A DNA stretch of 64,000 bases from Diospyros lotus (Eukaryota > Streptophyta > Magnoliopsida > Ericales > Ebenaceae): contig NC_068351.1 in NCBI RefSeq assembly GCF_014633365.1, forward strand, positions 25,888,366 to 25,952,365, in the 5' to 3' direction. Both the position numbers and the translations under genes were made by a program. Of this stretch, positions 33,923 through 45,073 are shown one piece after another. Within the stretch, counting starts at the first letter, position 1; each line of letters begins with the position of its first letter. The notes below the pieces were generated by a model. It was not told the DNA's origin. It searched no databases and saw only the letters and a program-made list of their open reading frames with translations.

Positions 33923-35440
33923 TGTTGGAAATGTATGCCCTAAAGACACGTTTTTGTTTAATTTATGATAATGATGTTTCTTTTATTCAGTTTATGGCAT
34001 ATATATTATTTGCATTTAATTGTTGGAAAAGTGTCCATGCTATTAAGTAAGTGATTCATGTGATGGGTTGTTCTTCACAGTTAGGCATGAATCATGGGTA
34101 CTTAATAAGCAAGAAAATATTACTCTTGATCTTTTGATAGAACTGGGCATTCTATCATGATAAGATCATTGTGCAATAGATCCTAATGGAGGATGGCTTG
34201 CCTTAGCCAATAAACAGTCCGTTTACTCTAATTGTACAAGCGCATTTGGAATGCGTAGAGTGGACCTGTGATAGAAGCTAATGACAAAGTACTAATTATC
34301 ATGGAGCTAGTCTATCACTGCTACTACGTGGACGAGTACTCTAATACTTGAGTATTAGTTGGTGGTCTAGTGAACCTAGAGCTATATTCTTAGATTCACT
34401 ATAGGTGAGGTCTATCAAAGATCAATAACCTTTTGAGTTGGGAGTATGGTTTCTAATTAGCTAAGACAGACTAATACAAGATAGTTTCTGTGATTCACCC
34501 CCTTGTGATTGTCCAAGAATAATCAAATAATCCAGGGCCCTGGGAACGTGACTTAAGAGTGTGTGCTTCTGGGTAGCTCCCAGTGATAAGCAAGTACATT
34601 TGAGTAGTCACGGATTATTGGACTAGTGATCTAAGGATGGTAGAAATCATTTAGAGAGGTGTTAGTACATTATTCCTTTCTAAATGATGGGTGTTACGCA
34701 GAGGGGTATTTTCGTCATTACACTAGTAGGTCAAAAACATGGCATATGCAAAATTATTCGTGGAGTCAGTGTTACCATATGGCGATAGTTGGAACACTTA
34801 GAATGAAAAAATATAGCTACTACGTAGCAGGGATGTTTTGGTCATTTTAGTAGCCGTGAATAATTTGTCTTTTGGTCCCCGGGGTAGCTCGATATAACTC
34901 ATGTATTATTTAATACATTTGGCTTGTTGGATGAATTACATTGAGAGAGAATTATTTTATTCGGAATGGTTCATAATTAATTGGGCTAGAATAAAATAAT
35001 AGTTCATTAGTTTTTAATTAATTAATTGGGCTAACCCAATTAGAAAAATTAATTAAATGGACTTGGCCCATTAGGGTTTGGCCCACTAGGGTTTTAACCC
35101 TAGGGTTCTCCCTTTATATTCTCTTCTTGGTTGTTTTTTCATCCAAGTCGATTTTTGACTCTTCTTCACCGAAAGAGAGGCCACGAGTTCGAGTCATACT
35201 TCGGAAGATCGAAAGAGAACCGTTCAAGTTCTGATGCGAAGGAGCCGAAGGATTGCAGGACAGCTGTCATCTCCACCACGCGAAGAAGCTCCCGCTCATC
35301 CTCCTCCTATCGCTTCATTCCGTCCGGTAATCCGCCGAAAAAGTAAGTCTCCTAGATTCTAATCAATACGAGAAAAGGTTTTTTTTTTAAAAAAAAAACC
35401 GCTTCCGTTGCACACTATGTTTCCTCGGGATGATCCTTCA
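33923..35440 (+). mobile_element. Solo LTR, family S, copy A
   Basis: It runs TGTTGGAAATGTATGCCC to GATGATCCTTCA, with TG...CA ends and exact GCCTT duplications at 33918-33922 and 35441-35445. 1,518 bp. No gag-pol follows it, so it is a solo LTR. Copies B (38863) and C (53900) match over the whole length. The promoter block is listed separately. The downstream frame at 35131-35346 is conserved between copies A and C only because the LTRs are similar, not as a gene. The parent element is probably Copia-like, but this is not shown. Confidence 0.92.
35025..35120 (+). promoter_or_regulatory. Site II / telo-box / TATA promoter block in copy A
   Basis: In order: ATTGGGCTAACCCAAT (35025-35040), GGCCCA (35065-35070), TTAGGGTTT (35071-35079), GGCCCA (35080-35085), TAGGGTTTTAACCCTAGGG (about 35087-35105), and a TATA-like TTTATATT (35113-35120). 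Site II (TGGGCY) and telo-box (AAACCCTA) motifs together near the TATA are known from plant ribosomal-protein and cell-cycle gene promoters. Copies B and C keep the same order. Confidence 0.7.
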
Positions 35441-35744
35441 GCCTTAATGCCCATGATTATAAGCATACAAGATTACAAAGAGCTATCGTTAATTACACAG
35501 CCTTTTCTCTTAAGCTTTCTCGTGAATATCATGCATACTAAACGCCTAGCACTTTTCCCTATTTATAGAACTTAGGGCATTAACTCTTAGGCAATTACAT
35601 AACTGGGTATGGACACTATCGGTTTACCCCCCAACTTAAATTCTATTTACAAGTTGGCCATCGCCTACCTATACCCTCTGAGATAATGATACCACTCACT
35701 GCCAAAGCTAACATCATCCTTACTTGAGACAAGAAGCTCTAACA

Positions 35745-35758
35745 AATCTCCACCATTG
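35745..35758 (-). other. Polypurine tract of the split Copia element
   Basis: The minus strand reads CAATGGTGGAGATT directly before the LTR start TGTTAGAGC. It fixes the LTR edge. Confidence 0.8.
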
Positions 35759-35837
35759 TCTTGAGTAAGATCCATCCTTCATCCATCAAAGCCTTGGCCT
35801 ACTCTCCTTTGGTTCTAGCATGATATATACCTGATCA

Positions 35838-37330
35838 TCAGTACACACAAACATTAAGAATTTCCAAACAATGCTGTAATTTGGGCAAAGGAACAAGTTT
35901 GGTAAAAATATCAGCTACATTATTTTCTCTAGCAACCTTAATTAGGTTTACTTTCTCCTTCTCAAGGATCTCCATAATGAAATGATACCTAACATCAATA
36001 TGTTTGGTTATTTCAGGGTGCGATTGATTCTTTACCAAGTGGATTGCACTTTGGCTATCACATCTTAACTCAACCTTAACATTTCTTCTTAAGAGTTCAC
36101 CCACAATCCCTTTCAACCAAAGACCTTCCTTGATTGCTTTCGTAACAATAATGTATTCAGCCTTAGCGGTGGAAAGAGCCATTGCGGGCTACAGGTTGGT
36201 CTTCCATCTTATGGTAGAATTTCATAATTGAAAAACATATTTGATTAAGGATCTCCTCCTATCTAGGTCTGCTACATAATCAGCATCCGAAAATCCTACA
36301 ATGAAAAGTTCTTCTTTTAGCTTTACTCCACCATAAACCAAAGCCATATCTAATGTTCCTTTCACATATCTCAATGTCCATTTCACAACATCCCAGTGAG
36401 CCCTACCCGGATTGGCCATAAATCTGTTAGATACACTCATAGCATGAGCCAAATCCGGCCTTGTATAGACCGTGCTGTACATTAGGTTGCCCACTGCGTT
36501 TGAGTAAGGAATCTTACTCATTTCTCTCATATTTGTTTCACTACTTAGGGATTGCTCATGGGAAAGTTTAAAGTGTTGTGCAAAAGGGACTGAAACCTCC
36601 TTTACATCCATCATATTAAACTTAATCAACTTGCTAATGTATGCCTTTTGGGATAGGATAAGTTGTTTATGTTGCTAATTTCTGAAAATTTCTATGCCCA
36701 ATATGTTTCTAACTTCTCCTAATTCTTTCATTTCAAAGGTTGATCTCAATCTCAGTTTTAAATTTTTGATTTATATGGATGATTGACTAGCAATCAACAT
36801 ATCATCTACATATAAGAAAAGATATATTGAGATCTTACTAGGCATATGCTTAAAATGAACACAACTATCATATGCACTCTTTTTAAACCCTTCCCTTGGA
36901 CTATCATAAAAGAGTCAAATTTCTTATACCATTGCCTAGGGGATTGCTTCAATCCATAGAGAGACTTCTTAAGAAAACACACTTGCTCTCTTTTCCTTCT
37001 AACCTCAAATCCCTTAGGCTATTCCATAAGAATATTTTCATCTAACTCTCCATGTAGAAAAGTTGTGGTGACATCCATTTGATCAAAAATTAAATCTAAG
37101 TGTGCTATTATGGCTAACAAGATCCTAATTGAGGTATGCCTCACCACCAATGAGAATACCTCATTAAAATCTATCCCGAGCACTTAAGTGAAGCCCCTAG
37201 ACACTATCCTAACCTTATACCTAGGGTTATCTTCTTTCCTAGCACCTTCCTTAATCTTGAATAGCCATTTAAAATTTACAACCCTCTTCCCTAAGGGTTT
37301 ATCTATTAACGACCAAGTCTTATTTTTTTA
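35838..37330 (-). pseudogene. Copia reverse transcriptase and RNase H, decayed
   Basis: RNase H at 35838-36182: MALSTAKAEYIIVTKAIKE, LRCDSQSAIHLVKN and TKHIDVRYHFI. The late transcriptase/connection region is at 36222-36629: IPYSNAVGNLMYS...TRPDLAHAMSV and FSDADYVADLDRR. Further right, decayed blocks (QWYKKFDSF-like, [12 protein letters not shown]) reach about 37330, with the region around the catalytic YVDD near 36790-36810 broken by stops. A stop separates the two open frames near 36200. The enzyme is dead. Confidence 0.85.
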
Positions 37331-37349
37331 TAAGGGACTCCATGTCGGA

Positions 37350-37954
37350 TTACATGACAGCTTTCCATTTCTTGGAGTCATTAGAGTGCATTGCCTCTTC
37401 AAATGTAAAAGGATCCTTACCAGCTTCTTCTATTACACTTGAAAGTGCATAGGAAACTAAATTTGAATACTCATACCAAACTGAAGGTCTCACAGTTCTT
37501 CTTTGCCTATCTCTTGCAACATTATACCTCTCATGGTCTTGCCCACTTTCTATGCTAGATGGCTCTTCACTCTCTTTACTATAATCTGAATCCTGACCTA
37601 TAAGACTATCTATTGTATTTTCAATCATCTCTTCTTCTGGATTTAGGTTTACAGGGCTATCTAAGACATTTTCTGAAGGTCCTAGTTGCTATTCAACTTT
37701 TACTGCTTTAGTATTCCTTTCATTTCCCTTAGATTTATCTAAGTTTATGTCTTTTATAGTAGAGTTTTAGCTAAGGTCACATCCCTAGATATTATTGGCC
37801 TAAGTAACTTTGATTCTAGACTCCATAATTTTTACCCTTTTACACCAGAAGAATACCCTATAAACAAACATCTTTTGGCCCTTGGTTCAAGCTTCCCTTG
37901 CTTTACATGGACATAAGCCAAGCACCCAAACACTCTTAAGTGGTCCAAGCTAAG
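37350..37954 (-). pseudogene. Copia integrase C-terminal region and linker, decayed
   Basis: 37832-37954 holds LSLDHLRVFGCLAYVHVKQGKLEPRA, the block after the integrase core, and KRCLFIGYSSGVKG. 37350-37628 is the acidic linker and the start of the transcriptase (EEAMHSNDSKKWKAVM). The preceding residues ...TEHKPG lie across the insertion at 41872. Confidence 0.85.
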
Positions 37955-38862
37955 TGTAACACCCCGCCTTGCCAGGCGTGTCACTATAAGGGTATTTTTG
38001 GGAATCTTTTTTTTTTCAAGTTCATCACGCGTGGTGATTTCAAGAACAACCTTCACATACAGATAATGAATCCCGAGAACCCCAGTCTTGCCTGTTTAAC
38101 TAATAAGATCAATAGTCTTAACAACTAAACAAGACATATTATAACGCAGCGGATACATTAACATCAATACCGTGGCTTACCACGAGATCCATACAAGGTG
38201 TTTTTACACCGAACTACGTATTACAAACTACAAAATGATAGCATCATTATCGTACAACTGTTCATACATAAATCGAATTACATACTAAAGCCTCTAGAAA
38301 GATACAATGACTATCAAACTAAACACCATTGGCCCTCAACTGGCCACGTCCTCACCTTTTTAGTAGTCTCTGGTTGGAACGTTGAATGTTCCAGGGACAT
38401 AACCCAGGTTAGATGATAAAACATCTAAGTGATGGCATGAAACAGTTTACATAATGCATGAAAGACATACGAGCATGGCATATACAGACAAAACAACATG
38501 CAACACGTCTAACTTGAGAAATCTCCCTGACATACTCAACCTCCCGTGGAAAATCCATTCCATACACCGTTGGGGTTGACCTTGCCGCAACATACTTAAT
38601 CTCTCAAGTGCCCTACCTTGTCACTCGTTCACTTGGATTAACCTTGTCCCATTCTCAAGAAGACCCCATCCCGTCCCCCATGGACATAACAACGACACGA
38701 AAAATCAATACCCCAATGATATGAAAATCACATGCCATGCACCGACTCTTTTATAAGTAAAAATAGTTGATGCAATATACCACATGTTCAATATGTATAC
38801 GATGCCACAAATACATAAGTAAAACACTTACACGATATAACCCAAATTATGGAGGGTATAAC

Positions 38863-40353
38863 TGTTGGAAATGTATGCCCTAAAGACACGTTTTGTTTAA
38901 TTTATGGTAATGATGTTTCTCTTATTCAGTTTATGGCACATATATTATTTGCATTTAATTGTTGGAAAGGTGTCCATGCTATTAAGTAAGTGATTCATGT
39001 GATGGGTCGTTCTTCACAGTTAGGCATGAATCATGGGTACTTAATAAGCAAGAAAATATTACTCTTGATCTTTTGATAGAACTGGGCATTCTATCATGAT
39101 AAGATCATTGTGCAATAGATCCTAATGGAGGATGGCTTGCCTTAGCCAGTAAACAGTCTGTTTACTCTAATTGTACAAGCGCATTTGGAATGCGTAGAGT
39201 GGACCTGTGATAGAAGCTAATGACAAAGTACTAATTATCATGGAGCTAGTCTATCACTGCTACTACGTGGATGAGTACTCTAATACTTGAGTATTAGTTG
39301 GTGGTCTAGTGAACCTAGAGCTATATTCTTAGATTCATTGTAGGTGGGTCTATCAAAGATCAATATCCTTTTGAGTTGGGAGTATGGTTTCTAATTATCT
39401 AAGACAGACTAATACAAGATAGTTTCTGTGATTCACCCCCTTGTGATTGTCCAAGAATAATCGAATAATCCAGGGCCTTGGGAACGTGACTTAAGAGTGT
39501 GTGCTTCTGGGTAGCTCCCAGTGATAAGCAAGTACATTCGAGTAGTCACGGATTATTGGACTAGTGATCTAAGGATGGTAGAAATCATTTAGAAAGGTGT
39601 TAGTACATTATTCCTTTCTAAATGATGGGTGTTACGCAGAGGGGTATTTTCGTCATTACACTAGTAGGTCAAAGACATGGCATATGCAAAATTATTCGTG
39701 GGGTCAGTGTTACCATATGGTGATAGTTGGAACACTTAGAATGAAAAAATATAGCTACTAGGTAGCAGGGATATTTTGGTCATTTTAGTAGCCGTGAATA
39801 ATTTGTCTTTTGGTCCCCGGGGTAGCTCGATGTAACTCATGTATTTTTAATACATTTGGCTTGTTGGATGAATTACATTGAGAGAGAATTATTTTATTCA
39901 GAATGGTCCATAATTAATTGGGCTAGAATAAAATAATAGTTCATTAGGGTTTTTAATTAATTAATTGGGCTAACCCAATTAGAAAATTAATTAAATGATC
40001 TTGGCCCATTAGGGTTTTAACCCTAGGGTTCTCCCTATATATTCTCTCATTATTTGTTTTTTATCTAAGTCATTTTTCATTCTTCTTCACCGAAGAAAGG
40101 CCACGAGTTCGAGTCATATTTCGGAAGATCGAAAGAGAGCCTCGAAGTTCTGATGCGAAGGAGCCGAAGGATAGCAGGACAGCTGTCGTCTCCACCACGC
40201 GAAGAAGCTACCGCGCTTCCTGCCCCTATCGCCCCATTCCGATCGGTAATCCGTCGTAAAAGTAAGTCTCTTAGATTCTAATCAATACGAGGATCGTTTT
40301 TTGATTAAAACGCTTCCATTGCATGCTTTTGTATCCTCGTTTTTGATCTTTCA
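38863..40353 (+). mobile_element. Solo LTR, family S, copy B
   Basis: TGTTGGAAATGTATGCCC to TTGATCTTTCA, with exact ATAAC duplications at 38858-38862 and 40354-40358. 1,491 bp. The same Site II/telo-box block lies at about 39963-40043. It sits inside the Gypsy solo LTR 37955-41871. Confidence 0.93.
39963..40043 (+). promoter_or_regulatory. Site II / telo-box / TATA promoter block in copy B
   Basis: ATTGGGCTAACCCAAT (39964-39979), GGCCCA (40003-40008), AGGGTTTTAACCCTAGGGTT (40011-40030) and TATATATT (40036-40043). It has one GGCCCA fewer than copy A. Confidence 0.7.
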
Positions 40354-40654
40354 ATAACCGCTCGCGGGAACTTGTTAAAACACATACAACCTAAGCTTGG
40401 GAGGGTAGAACTGCTCGCCTGAACTCATTTCACACACACCAAATCATTTTCAAGACAAAAGGTAAGACTGGAATCGAACCACTCATCTTATTCAAAAAGT
40501 CAATTTTTGCCTCGTAATGCGTGCTAAGCCTCGAAATTCACGTCTGAATAATTTCTTGGCTTTGGCATGCTCCTCTAGTCTCAAATTAATCCTCAGAATT
40601 TTCTAAGATTTTTCCAAAAATTTTCTCCATTTGTTTCCTATTTTTTCCTTCAAT

Positions 40655-40765
40655 TTCTTCTATTTTCTTATTTTCTTTTCTTTTCTTTCTTTTCCTTTCC
40701 TTTCTTTTCTTCTTTTCTTTTTCTCCTTCTCCTTCCCCTTCCTTCTTCCTCCTTCTCCTCTGTTT
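40655..40765 (-). repeat. Purine-rich leader tract (sense strand) of the Gypsy LTR
   Basis: TTTTCTTTTCC-type plus-strand pyrimidine run, so almost pure A/G on the LTR sense strand. It lies about 1.1 kb into the LTR, as in the LARD and 1-1246 families. Confidence 0.7.
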
Positions 40766-41871
40766 TCTCTAGCGCATGAAAACCAGCACATACGTCCTTG
40801 CGGCTGCCGCTGTTTGGCCTTCTGTCGGCCTCCCTTCGGCCCTTCGCTAGCCTCCGCATTGTCACCGGACCCTCGCCACCCTGCTGGCTTGTTGCCACAG
40901 TCGTTGTCGTGCCCCAACCAGCTCGCTGTTGCTATCCAGCCGCAACAGCTTGCGGCCATGGCTGCCGCTTGTTGTTGCCGCCTGCTCCGGCCACTTCCGA
41001 TCATCCTTTCAGCTCCCTCTGACCACCTGAGACGTTCTCAACTCTCCCTCAATCTTCTCCAAGCTTTCGACCATGCCCCTGCAACTCTCGACCATCTTCT
41101 CTTAGATTCCATTTCCATTTCTTTCTCCCTCACTCCCTCGCTCTTTTCTCCTATTTATAGCAATCCACTGCCCCAATTTCCTTGGCCATTACTCTTACCT
41201 CCCACTTGCATCAAAACTTGGCCACCACTCCAAGCAAAATCGGCCATGAAGCTTCTCGACAGCTTCCACCAGCACACACGCACATGAGTATATATATATA
41301 TATAACTATATATTACTCTATTAATATAAACAAATTACACATTAACCCCCAAATTTTCATCTTAATTTCACTTGGCTAATTCCCTTATTGCAACTATGCC
41401 CTCAAAGATCCAATTAATTTACATTTTAATATCGAAAACTTAAAATTAATAATCCAATATTACTCGATAAAGACGATTCTGCCCTAATGTCCTCACCGAA
41501 CTATTGTTTCATCCTGAAACCACTGAAGGGTTATTACTTACGAAAAATCGGAGCCCCCCTCAGGATTCCGTTGATCTCCCGGAAGTCTCCTATAACAATT
41601 TGGTTTCTGAGCCTGATTCGTAGCTGCATTTTAGCTGTACCGAAAACTGTTACCAATCCCATTTCTTTTGATGCCTAAAATTATATCTTGTATTACTCGT
41701 CAATACCATTGCATTTTCCTTAATCTTCTAGGGTCCGGGGTACTCCCTTCGGCTGATTCGGTCGCTTAAGACTACGATGGTGATCCCTAAAGCCTCATTC
41801 TTTTGATAATTCCATTTATACCCTTCGTAAAATGCCATTTATACCCTTAAAGAATTTTCCTGGGTATTACA

Positions 41872-42804
41872 CCAGGCTTATGTTCAGTCCACATTCCATA
41901 TGGAGTCTTAAATCTTATAACAGCTGAGGGAGATAAGTATATAAAATAGGTTGTTGTATTTACAGCTTCTCTCAAAAATGTTTTGGGTAATTTAGCATGA
42001 AAAATCATGCATCTAACCTTCTCTAGAAAGGTCCTATTCAACTTTTCAAGAAACCCATTTTGCTTTGGATTTTTAGGGGCTGTTAAATGTCTTAGGATTC
42101 CATTTTCTTTACATAGATGAGTGAATTCCTTATTACAAAATTCTAAACCATTATCTGTCCTAATAATTTTAATTTTGCTTCATTTTTGGTTTTCTATCAT
42201 GGTTTTTTAGCCCTTAAAGGCTTCAAAAGTATGGTCTTTTGACTTAAGAACTTACACCCAAACCATTCTAGAAAAGTCATCTATAATTGATAAGAACTAC
42301 CTAGCTCCACCATGAGTTAATGTTTAGGCAGGACCCCACAAATCAGAGTGTATATAGTCCAAAGGTGCTTTAGATGAATGTATGGCACTTTTGGAGAATT
42401 TTACCATAGTTGATTTCCCAAATATGCACAACTCACATTTATCTAAATCTATAAGTTTCCTTTCACCTAATATCCCTTGCTTAGATAATTCCCTAAGGCC
42501 TTGCTCACTAATGTGAACTATCCTAAAATGCCAAAGCCTTGTCTTATCACAAGCTTTTCACTCAGTAGCTGCAGCTTTTCCACACATTGTCGAGGGTTGC
42601 AGCACATAGATTCCACTACTTACGATTGCTCTCATGCTTATTATAGAGCCTCTAGACACCCTTAGGACTCCACCATCTCCTCTATAGGAGTAGCCACTTC
42701 TATCTAACTCTCTAAGGAAAATTAAATTTCTTCTCAAATCAGGAACATATCTTACAGAATTTAAGGTTTTAATAGACCCATCATGCATTTTAATTTTTAT
42801 ATCT
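41872..42804 (-). pseudogene. Copia GAG-pre-integrase and integrase core, decayed
   Basis: 42558-42788: HDGSIKTLNSVRYVPDLRRNLIFLRELDRSGYSYRGDGG, the region between protease and GAG-pre-integrase. Integrase residues run leftward, with a QNGV-like block near 42060 changed, and NRTFLEKVRCMIFHAKLPKTF at 41950-42041 (the usual E of AE.MNRT has been lost to a frame break). The frame has several stops. It ends at TEHKPG, where the Gypsy solo LTR inserted. Confidence 0.85.
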
Positions 42805-43897
42805 TGTAATACCCGGTATTACATGGTATTGAAAATAAATAAATTTTGATTATTTTGAAAGGATCTCGGGTGGTCCAGGAAGCCCAAGAGTCAGTTTCAG
42901 GAAATTAATTAAAAAAATTGCTGAATTGGCGGTAGGGAGTGCCTCGGGACTTGGATGTCCAGGGAAGAGTACATGAGGCTGGTGAGCATCTCGAGGCGAG
43001 ACTAATGATGCTAGAAGTAGTCCAATTGGGAATAATTTTTGGAATAATTTCGGTATAAGCCTGAATGGGTGCCAGTCCCGAATGGTTGCAGGGGACTTTC
43101 GGGAAGCTGAGTGGACTCTAGGGGTGGTTCGGTTTTGCGAGTAAGGCAACCCTGAAGCGCTTTCGGGTCGAATAGAGGTCCCACACCAGCGTAGGGATGA
43201 AATCGATATTCTAGAGTAAGTGTCGATAATTAATTTTTGAGAAATTCAAGAATCTAAGTGGCTTGAGGGTAATTTATTTAGATCTTGGAGGGCCCAAATG
43301 ACATTATTAAAATTCCTAAGTGGAATTAAGGGGATTCTTAGTGAGATTATGAAAAAAAAGGGTTAATATGTAATTTAATATATATATGTATATATGTATA
43401 TATGGTTGTGTCGTGAGATGAAGCTTCCTATGTATTTATCTCTGCCATTTGAAATGGCCGAACGGAGCAGAGCCGAGAGTAGGGGAGAGAGATCGTGAGA
43501 GTGTGAGAGAGCTCGCGGGAGAGAGAGGGAGAGATGGCCAGGTTGAAGTGGTGGTGTCTTTGGCCGGTTGTCGCGGTGTCGATGGAGGCAACAGCGGGCG
43601 AAGCTGGGTGGCTAAGGCGTTACAGAGGCCATGGAAGCCGGTTGTAGTGGTTGGCGAAGTAGCCATGGTGACCAGCGGTGGCGGGCGTAACCGGCAAAGG
43701 CGAAGGTTGCAGCGGAGGCTGGTTCAGCCATGGCGGTGATGGCAGCGCACAGGCTGCGCAGGAGGCCGGTCATGGCTGCTCACGGTGGAAGTGCCGAGGG
43801 TCGACGATGGCACGTTGACTGATGGCGGGTCGAGCTGGAGCATCGATGGTTGGCGGAGGGCCAGCAGCAGCCGAACGTGCAGGCGCCGTGCGCGCAC

Positions 43898-44035
43898 GCA
43901 AAGAAGAAGAAGAAGATTGAGGAAGAAGAAGAGGAGCAGGTTGCGCGCGGGAAAGGTAGAAGAAGAAAGGGAGGAAAAAGAAAAATAAAAGAAAGGGAAA
44001 TAAAGGAGAAAAAAAAAAGGAAAAATAGCCAAAAA
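43898..44035 (+). repeat. Purine-rich leader tract in the left LTR
   Basis: GAAGAAGAAG units followed by AAAGGGAGG- and AAAAGAAAG-type purine sequence. The right LTR has the same tract at 55499-55672. Confidence 0.8.
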
Positions 44036-44408
44036 TTTCAAAAAAATTAGGGAAAGTTCTAGAAATTAATTTGGGGCCCGACGAGCGTGCTAGAGGCCGA
44101 GAATGAGATTTGGGCACAAGATTTGCAGCTAAGGAGGCAACGCCAGGTGAGCGTTTTCCCGATGTCTTCTCCAGAATTAATCGAGGTAAATTGAGTTAAT
44201 CATTTCCTAGTTATTTTCATTAAATGAGATAATAAATTGTGTAGTATTGGTTGGATTGAACCGTTGGGTGGGGTTGATTGGAAGTTGTTGTCGGGTGAGT
44301 TTTGAATTGTGTGGTGAAGTTGAGGGCATTGGTTTAATGCCAGATGCTAATGGAGTTAGGTTTTGTGTGTTTGCCTCTAGGTTCAACCGAGAAGGCCGTG
44401 ATCCTAGA

Positions 44409-44784
44409 GGAACTTAAGGTACAGGCTGAAATTCGTGTCGAGGCAGAGATGAGGCTTCGAGCCAGGTAAGGGATGGCCCCATGTGGAGGTGGCCTTGCAA
44501 GTGGGTAAATATGTTTGATAATATTTTTATGTTGCATTACATGTAGTGGTTAACATTTGCGCAATGCGAGATCTAGTGGACCTGTGGCCATATGGAGGAA
44601 CTTGAGGTACAGGCTGAAATTCGTGTCGAGGCAGAGATGAGGCTTCGAGCCAGGTAAGGGATGGCCCCATGTGGAGGTGGCCTTGCAAGTGGGTAAATAT
44701 GTTTGATAATATTTTTATGTTGCATTGCATGTAGTGGTTAACACTTGCGTGATGCAAGATCTAGTGGACTTGTGGCCATATAGA
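44409..44784 (+). repeat. 188-bp tandem duplication in the left LTR
   Basis: Units at 44409-44596 and 44597-44784 both begin GGAACTTRAGGTACAGGCTG. The right LTR has one unit only (around 56052-56240), so the duplication arose after insertion or in the template. Confidence 0.88.
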
Positions 44785-44922
44785 GGACTAGTGTTGTGAG
44801 GGCTGATAGGTTAATGCCTCAAACCTTGGAGGGTTGTGAGGATGAGTGGGCCTAGCCTCATTTGCACGCATTGGCATACATAAACATGGTTATATTCATA
44901 TTTACATGCATTGCACCCTTAC

Positions 44923-44956
44923 TGAGTCTTTGTGACTCATGAGGTTTCACCTCATG
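44923..44956 (+). other. Paired hairpins in the left LTR
   Basis: TGAGTC-TTTGT-GACTCA (44923-44939), then CATGAGGT-TTC-ACCTCATG (44938-44956). The two stems share two bases and may be alternative folds. The right LTR has the same pair from 56378. Confidence 0.75.
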
Positions 44957-45073
44957 TGTAGATGTTGCAAGTCCAGATGCAAGTAGGGATGGCACCAGGA
45001 GGCTGTTGTGGCAACTAGCGATGTTGCCCGAGTGGTGTATTTTATTATCTCTAGTATGTAGCCATGTGGTGTT

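Larger units (their letters stand above)
31269..35744 (-). repeat. 3' LTR of the split Copia element, with two nested solo LTRs
   Basis: On the minus strand it starts TGTTAGAGCTTC at 35744, right after the polypurine tract, and ends near 31269 (TGTATTACACC on the plus strand). Removing the inserts 31479-33911 and 33923-35440 with their duplications leaves about 515 bp. The left end is an inference from the TG terminus. Confidence 0.6.
37955..41871 (-). mobile_element. Gypsy-type solo LTR inserted in the Copia integrase
   Basis: It runs TGTAACACCCCGCC to GGGTATTACA. Flanks are CTAAG (37950-37954) and CCAGG (41872-41876), each one change away from CTAGG. An ancestral CTAGG duplication would restore the canonical KPSLDHLRVFGC-type codons across the site. 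Removing the nested solo LTR (38863-40353 plus 5 bp) leaves about 2,421 bp. On the sense strand, a TATA-like TATAAATA (about 41151-41158) precedes a purine-rich leader (40655-40765). The ORF at 40631-41287 on the other strand is a shadow of this tract. Confidence 0.85.

Noticed and set aside
35065..35106. TTTAGGG-like words suggesting interstitial telomere repeats
   Set aside because: Only isolated telo-box motifs at a promoter position, present identically in three LTR copies; no tandem array.
40631..41287. 218-codon plus-strand frame
   Set aside because: It lies antisense in a Gypsy solo LTR; Phe/Ser and Pro/Leu runs come from the pyrimidine tract.
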